Part shown: positions 59,965 through 64,000 of the stretch, piece by piece
Layout: every line of letters begins with the position of its first letter
How positions within the stretch are numbered: position 1 is the stretch's first letter
Source of the DNA: Microbacterium maritypicum MF109
Lineage (GTDB): Bacteria > Actinomycetota > Actinomycetes > Actinomycetales > Microbacteriaceae
DNA length: 64,000 nt
Direction of reading: 5' to 3'
Assembly: GCF_000455825.1 (NCBI RefSeq)
Contig: NZ_ATAO01000195.1
Location: 167,832 to 231,831 of the forward strand
The notes under the pieces: model-generated
Told to the model about the DNA's origin: nothing
Database searches by the model: none
What the model saw: only the letters and a program-made list of their open reading frames with translations
Program-made: the position numbers and the translations under genes

Positions 59965-61794
59965 TCATGATGGCTTGTCTACTTTCTTGTCGGCTCCGCT
60001 GAGTCCGGCAGGGACTATCGAGCGTGCCTCTTGTTTAGAGAGCGCTCGTACTGCCGCCATGCGCAACGGAGCGTCTGTCCCGGCTCCAACCAGCTGGGCT
60101 AGCGCAACCTTGATGTCAGTGCCTTGTCCGCGTTGCTGTTCCGGGAGGTCCAGGATGGCGCAGACCACGGCCGCGATGCGTTCGCTGGTGAGCAACTGAT
60201 CTCTCCCCCGGAGCATTCGGAAGACGGCCTGTTGCGACGGGCGGAGCAGGCCGCCCTTTGTGATCGCTTCGTCGACGTCTCGATCACCTTGGAGCTTAGC
60301 GATTGCTTGGTGGACGGCCGTCTTCCTTGCCGGAGTGAATGTGGTCGCTTCGACGCGTGCAACCACGCGTTCCGTGATACGACGTGCCCCACGAAATGGC
60401 GCCATCGTCGCCTCTGCTTGGGCAGGAAGAAGCTGATGGACGTCTAGGAGAGCCGCGAATGCCGCTGCGAGCGCGGTCATCTCTGGCCCTGGGAACAGCC
60501 ACCACGCAATTCTTCTGCGGTCGGTCGCCCAGCTCACTAGCCCGCGCCTGATCTCGGAAGTTTGAGGACGGCTGACTCGCTCTGCTCCGTCGGAAGGACG
60601 TATCGTCTCGGCAACGGCTCGTCCCAATATCGGCGGCACGGCATTGCCGATTTGTCGAAACGCGTCGCTCCGACTGCCTGCGAAGCGGAAACTGTCAGGA
60701 AAAGTCTGGATGCGTGCGGCTTCTCGGACTGTGAGGGTGCGGTGTTCGGACGGGTGGATGTACCAGTACCCATCTTTCGCGATGTGGGCAGTGATTGTTC
60801 TGCTCAGATCGTCCCAGTCGAGGCGTTTGTACTTGTCATTAAAGGTGTCTGAGCGATACCGCTTGAGGTGGTCCGGCAGGTCCGAGTACAACGTAGACGA
60901 GCTCATGAGCTCGAATGCCTGCCGATCATCGTCACGTACTGGTCTCGTCATGTGGTCGTGCACGAGCCCACCGGCTGCGTGGCCCCGAAGCTCCTTCGCG
61001 AGCGAACGCAGCGGTCTTCCGGTATAGGGCAGTTCTCTCGCGCCGGTGGTGCTGTTGAGCGCCGGCAGATCCTCGATCGCATCGCGAACTGTCGATCGCT
61101 TCTCGTTTAGTATCGGCCAAGTGGGGGGCATACTGTCCGCGCGAGCTTGGAGTATGAACCTCTTTCGGTGTTGCGGGACGCCGTGTCGCCACGCATCTAG
61201 AAGCCGGTAGTCCACGATGTAGCCAGCGCATTCGAGGAGCTCTGCGATCTCACGGATCACCATGAGATCATCGCCGATGGCCATGTCGGGGACGTTTTCC
61301 ATGATGACCGCACGAGGGTTCAAGGCGATCACGACGTTGATGAATGAGCGCCAGAGCTCCTTGCGCGAATCGATCGCATCGCGCACCCCTCCTTCGACGA
61401 GGCTTCTGATCTTTGCGCGTCCGGCCCTGCTGAATGGCTGGCAAGGAGGGCCACCCGCGATGAGATCTATGCCCAGCGGTCGCAACTTCTCAATCAAGGT
61501 TTCGACTTGATCAGGGTCGGACATATCTACGTCGAGAGCCTGCCCTCGGAAGTTCGCGCGGTGCGTCTCCAGCGCCGCTTTGTCGTGGTCAACGGCTGCG
61601 ACAACAGTCCAGCCGGCGGCTTCGACGCCAGCGCCGAGACCCCCGGCTCCGGAAAACAGGTCTACTGCAAGTGATCGTCCGGCTGCCTTTTCGGCCGCGC
61701 ACCACTCCGCGAACTTCTCGTCATCGGGAGCGGCCGGATGTCGCGGGAGGGCGAGCGGAGCTGAACGTTCTAGCTTCACTGCGTATTTCGCCAA
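59965..61794 (-). CDS. DNA (cytosine-5) methyltransferase with C-terminal extension
   Basis: 609 residues from a TTG with AAGGAA upstream; a GTG five codons in is possible. C5-MTase motifs are complete: VDLFSGAGGLGAGVEAAG (I), GGPPCQPFSRAG with Cys118 (IV), MENVPDM (VI), QHRKRF (VIII), and FRQIGNAVPP (X). Residues 405-609 are an extra helical domain (RITERVVARVEATTFTPARK, FRMLRGRDQLLTSERIAAVV) that I cannot name. The variable target-recognition region between VIII and IX is of ordinary length. It leads the operon with the GHKL and receiver genes; no cognate nuclease is seen. Confidence 0.93.
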   Translation of the reverse strand: MAKYAVKLERSAPLALPRHPAAPDDEKFAEWCAAEKAAGRSLAVDLFSGAGGLGAGVEAAGWTVVAAVDHDKAALETHRANFRGQALDVDMSDPDQVETLIEKLRPLGIDLIAGGPPCQPFSRAGRAKIRSLVEGGVRDAIDSRKELWRSFINVVIALNPRAVIMENVPDMAIGDDLMVIREIAELLECAGYIVDYRLLDAWRHGVPQHRKRFILQARADSMPPTWPILNEKRSTVRDAIEDLPALNSTTGARELPYTGRPLRSLAKELRGHAAGGLVHDHMTRPVRDDDRQAFELMSSSTLYSDLPDHLKRYRSDTFNDKYKRLDWDDLSRTITAHIAKDGYWYIHPSEHRTLTVREAARIQTFPDSFRFAGSRSDAFRQIGNAVPPILGRAVAETIRPSDGAERVSRPQTSEIRRGLVSWATDRRRIAWWLFPGPEMTALAAAFAALLDVHQLLPAQAEATMAPFRGARRITERVVARVEATTFTPARKTAVHQAIAKLQGDRDVDEAITKGGLLRPSQQAVFRMLRGRDQLLTSERIAAVVCAILDLPEQQRGQGTDIKVALAQLVGAGTDAPLRMAAVRALSKQEARSIVPAGLSGADKKVDKPS

Positions 61795-62086
61795 GCGTCA
61801 GCATTCCTTCCAGGCCTTGGAGTTTCACCTCCACGCGAATCCACCGACGTCGTCCGAGACACGCGCACGCAGCGCCCAACGACCTCAAGAGGACTCTACT
61901 GGCACCAGGGGACAGGACAAGAACAGTTGTTCGACGCGCGTTTCTTCCCGGGTTCTCTTGACGACACCGCAGTTGCTCGGGCACATGCTCGCTCGAGATC
62001 GTCGACAGCATTGGGCGCCATCCGGACAAGGCCCTGCGATCCTCGATAAAGAGTGTCGCAAAGACAGTGCGCCAGCCCTCCTGTCT
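61795..62086. other. 292-bp gap with possible methyltransferase promoter
   Basis: On the minus strand TTGTCC and TAGAGT are about 16 bp apart near 61888-61915, which could be a promoter for the leftward methyltransferase operon, with a leader of roughly 90 bp. No gene or RNA is recognised in the remainder. Confidence 0.35.
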
Positions 62087-63016
62087 CTAGTCGCAGGCGA
62101 TCCCGTCCCCGTCGCGATCGAGGTCGTACACATCCGGTCCGACGACCTGCAGCGGCCCGCGCACATACGCCGGCCCGTTCCCACTCCCACCCGCGCAGTC
62201 GACATCCGACGTGATGGGCACGCACACCCCGGCATAACTCGAGTGGCACTGCGCCGCGGGCTGCACCAGCGGCACAGGGGCGGGAGGAGGCTGTCGCGTC
62301 CCGTTCGATGTGACCTCGTTCACTGGGGCCACCGTGACGACCTCGCCGACGACTTCGCGCGACACCTCCACCCCGTCGACGTACGTCACGCGGTAGGTGG
62401 TGACCTTGGTTCCGTCGACTCCTGCCGTCGTGACGGCGGTCTGCCCGATGTCGATCTGCGGATCGTCAGCCGTCGTCCGTTCAAACGGAACAACTGTCGA
62501 TTCCTCTACTTCCTCGAAGGTGGTCGGCTTCGGGGAGGGTGTCGGCTTCTCGGTCTGCGTCGACGCGAACGGCTTGGCGTCCGACGATGGCGACCCTGAG
62601 CTGGTCGAGTCCGAGCCTGGACCGCCGAGCGCGGCGTTCGCTCCTGTGCCCACGAACATCAGCACGAAGGCGATTCCCAGCGCAGCCCAGGCGGCGCCGC
62701 GCGAGCGCACGCGAAAGAGCTTGGCCGAGCCGCGGACGATGGCGTAGATCGCGACGAAGAAGAGGGCCAGGCCTGCGAGCATCATGATCACGCCCAGACT
62801 GCGGGTGAGCAGGAAGATGGCGAGAACCACAGCTCCCACGATGAGGATCACCTTCAGCCGGGAAGACTTCGTCTCGACCGGCGCCACTGCGACAGCTGCC
62901 GCCGGTGCCTGGCCGAGAGGCGCGGTGTGCGTCGTCCACTGCGTGCCATCCCACCAACGCTGCTGCTGTGCGGGGTGTTCGGGGTCGGCGTACCAACCTT
63001 GAGGTGCTTCGGGCAT
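62087..63016 (-). CDS. Membrane protein with DUF2510, G5 and excalibur domains
   Basis: 309 residues. DUF2510 at the N-terminus (GWYADPEHPAQQQRWWDGTQWT), three hydrophobic spans (LKVILIVGAVVLAIFLLT, LGVIMMLAGLALFFVAIYAI, AAWAALGIAFVLMFVG), a Ser/Pro/Thr-rich linker, a G5 domain (TTYRVTYVDGVEVSREVVGE) and a C-terminal excalibur calcium-binding repeat (DVYDLDRDGDGIACD) with flanking cysteines. The outer part probably contacts peptidoglycan or the cell surface. It is a single gene, divergent from the next. Confidence 0.9.
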   Translation of the reverse strand: MPEAPQGWYADPEHPAQQQRWWDGTQWTTHTAPLGQAPAAAVAVAPVETKSSRLKVILIVGAVVLAIFLLTRSLGVIMMLAGLALFFVAIYAIVRGSAKLFRVRSRGAAWAALGIAFVLMFVGTGANAALGGPGSDSTSSGSPSSDAKPFASTQTEKPTPSPKPTTFEEVEESTVVPFERTTADDPQIDIGQTAVTTAGVDGTKVTTYRVTYVDGVEVSREVVGEVVTVAPVNEVTSNGTRQPPPAPVPLVQPAAQCHSSYAGVCVPITSDVDCAGGSGNGPAYVRGPLQVVGPDVYDLDRDGDGIACD

Positions 63017-63199
63017 CTTCGCCGTCCTTCTGCTCGGGCTCTGGCCGAACAGTACCGATATTCCGGAGGGCGTGCAGAGGAGCGGTCTTCCGACGTATGG
63101 CGAGCCCGGGAGTGCAGCCGAGTGCGGCCCAGACTTCCCGCCTTCCGCACCGTCGTCTTCTGCACCATCATGAGGACGACCGCCCGTAAGGAGGCCACC

Positions 63200-63709
63200 A
63201 TGTCGCTCGCACCGACTTCGCCGACGAGTACCGCCGTCACCGGACTCCCCGGCGTCGCGGTAATCTCGCGGATCCGACGCGTCGTGATCGTGGCCCTGAT
63301 CGCTGCGCTGGTGTACCCCACCCTCATGGTTGCGAGTCGGGGCTACTGTCCGGGTGGCTTCGACGGAAGCGGCGGATTCATCGATGCGTCGGGGCGGCCG
63401 GTGGACGAGGCTCCGTTGTGCGTTCAGCTGACGCTCGGCCCCAACCCGCTGGTCTACCTCGGCATCGCCGCGATCGTGCTGCTTGCCCTGGGGCGGGTGA
63501 TGAACGCGAGCGATCAGGCTGCTGCTCTCAAGACACTGAACCGCGCGTCCATCGGAGTCGCGGTGCTCGTGGGGCTCGCGATCGTCGTCTCTCACATCTG
63601 GTTCTTCATGATCCCCATGGAGGAGTTCACGTCCGGCTCCTGGACGGTCTTCAGCCCATTCCCCTTCGGCAGCATCGACGTCACGACGACGCCCATGAGC
63701 GGCGAGTGA
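63200..63709 (+). CDS. Membrane protein of unknown function
   Basis: 169 residues; ATG with AAGGAGG 5 nt upstream. Three spans: VVIVALIAALVYPTLMVA, LVYLGIAAIVLLALGRVM, IGVAVLVGLAIVVSHIWFFMI. A loop of about 45 residues with two cysteines (GYCPGGFDGSGG, APLCVQL) lies outside after span 1. Unrecognised; common in this genus by appearance. Confidence 0.72.
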   Translation: MSLAPTSPTSTAVTGLPGVAVISRIRRVVIVALIAALVYPTLMVASRGYCPGGFDGSGGFIDASGRPVDEAPLCVQLTLGPNPLVYLGIAAIVLLALGRVMNASDQAAALKTLNRASIGVAVLVGLAIVVSHIWFFMIPMEEFTSGSWTVFSPFPFGSIDVTTTPMSGE

Positions 63710-63941
63710 CGCACCACAAGAGGGGGAGAGCGGCGCGGAACTGCCGCCACCGCAGCGCGACACGCCCGGCGGTCGGCCTAGATTTGCCCGATCCCCGGGA
63801 TCCGCGTAACTTACTACTTGTTCGCCCCAAACGGTTGAGCGGAGGTCCTCGGACCGGCTCCCGTCAAGCAGCTAACACCTCCCGAATCCCAGACACTCAC
63901 TGAGTGAACAGGATGAAGGTGCTGATTCGTTCCCACGGTCA

Positions 63942-64000
63942 GGCCGAGAAAAACTCGGACTTGACAACGGAAACGAGATCGGTAAGATAGAGAAGTTGCC
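63942..64000 (+). promoter_or_regulatory. Strong promoter, probably of an rRNA operon starting beyond the window
   Basis: TTGACA (63961-63966) and TAAGAT (63983-63988) are spaced by 16 bp and lie downstream of a GCCGAG-AAAAA-CTCGG hairpin (63943-63958). The consensus -35, A/G-rich spacer and downstream AGAAGTTGCC resemble rrn promoters of Microbacteriaceae. The 230 bp before it (63710-63941) contain no gene I can support. Confidence 0.6.

Noticed and set aside
53518..62086. Integrase, tRNA or direct repeats bounding the defence-like island
   Set aside because: None could be recognised, so I do not call a genomic island with defined ends.
63418..63903. 161-codon plus-strand frame near the right end
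   Set aside because: It lies out of frame inside the membrane protein and its product is Arg/His-rich without motifs.
63710..63941. tRNA gene before the rRNA-type promoter
   Set aside because: No cloverleaf arms or GGTTCGAATCC-like T-loop could be found in this stretch.

Overview
The window is high-GC DNA whose tight ATGA/GTGA gene overlaps, GTG and TTG starts, leaderless-looking promoters and protein families fit an actinobacterium, most likely Microbacterium or a close relative in Microbacteriaceae. That genus call is inference from gene content. The window appears to be chromosomal: it carries purL and ends in a strong promoter that resembles the start of an rRNA operon.

Bases 1-13.6 kb form a carbohydrate-uptake and catabolism locus. 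A ROK-family repressor and two Gfo/Idh/MocA oxidoreductases read leftward. A lipoprotein/permease/permease ABC importer with no ATPase gene reads rightward, followed in near-continuous overlap by an epimerase-like protein, a DapA-like aldolase, a 2-hydroxyacid dehydrogenase, a third Gfo/Idh protein, a GNAT acetyltransferase and a Tat-exported right-handed beta-helix protein.

Bases 13.8-31.2 kb hold a second catabolic region. A GntR/FCD regulator, an MFS carboxylate or uronate-type transporter, a paralogous Tat-exported beta-helix protein, a neutral-ceramidase-like hydrolase, four SDRs, an enolase-superfamily dehydratase, a 2-hydroxyacid dehydrogenase and a FAH-family hydrolase lie here. Five promoters in this region share the palindrome WTGCTATAGCAW, which I read as the GntR operator. 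Together these genes suggest extracellular depolymerisation, import and dehydrogenation/dehydration/C-C cleavage of a sugar acid. An endonuclease-like gene, dinB and an SMP-30 protein are interspersed.

Bases 31.2-53.5 kb are mostly housekeeping and accessory genes: VOC proteins, TraR/DksA, an MMPL exporter with TetR, purL with a coupled 51-residue membrane protein, an aminotransferase, BKACE, Nudix, flavin reductase, an ECF42-type sigma factor with its DGPF partner, and a MerR regulator with a perfect 37-bp palindrome. Two loci here (45-46 kb and 48-49.5 kb) encode related secreted proteins with an APWA...YPxVADP signature. Each is followed by a small membrane protein and preceded by the same 29-bp promoter element; this is the best candidate for an undescribed two-gene system. 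Remnants of a RelE/ParE-like toxin and of a VOC protein abut at 39.37 kb.

Bases 53.5-61.8 kb are visibly more A/T-rich and look like a defence island. It holds a MazG-like pyrophosphohydrolase with a GIY-YIG/DUF2075 helicase. Next to it is a three-gene operon of DNA cytosine methyltransferase, a double-GHKL ATPase with a histidine-kinase-like half, and a CheY-like receiver protein with a long unknown C-terminus. No restriction nuclease is recognisable beside the methyltransferase. The window closes with a DUF2510/G5/excalibur surface protein, a small membrane protein and the rRNA-type promoter.
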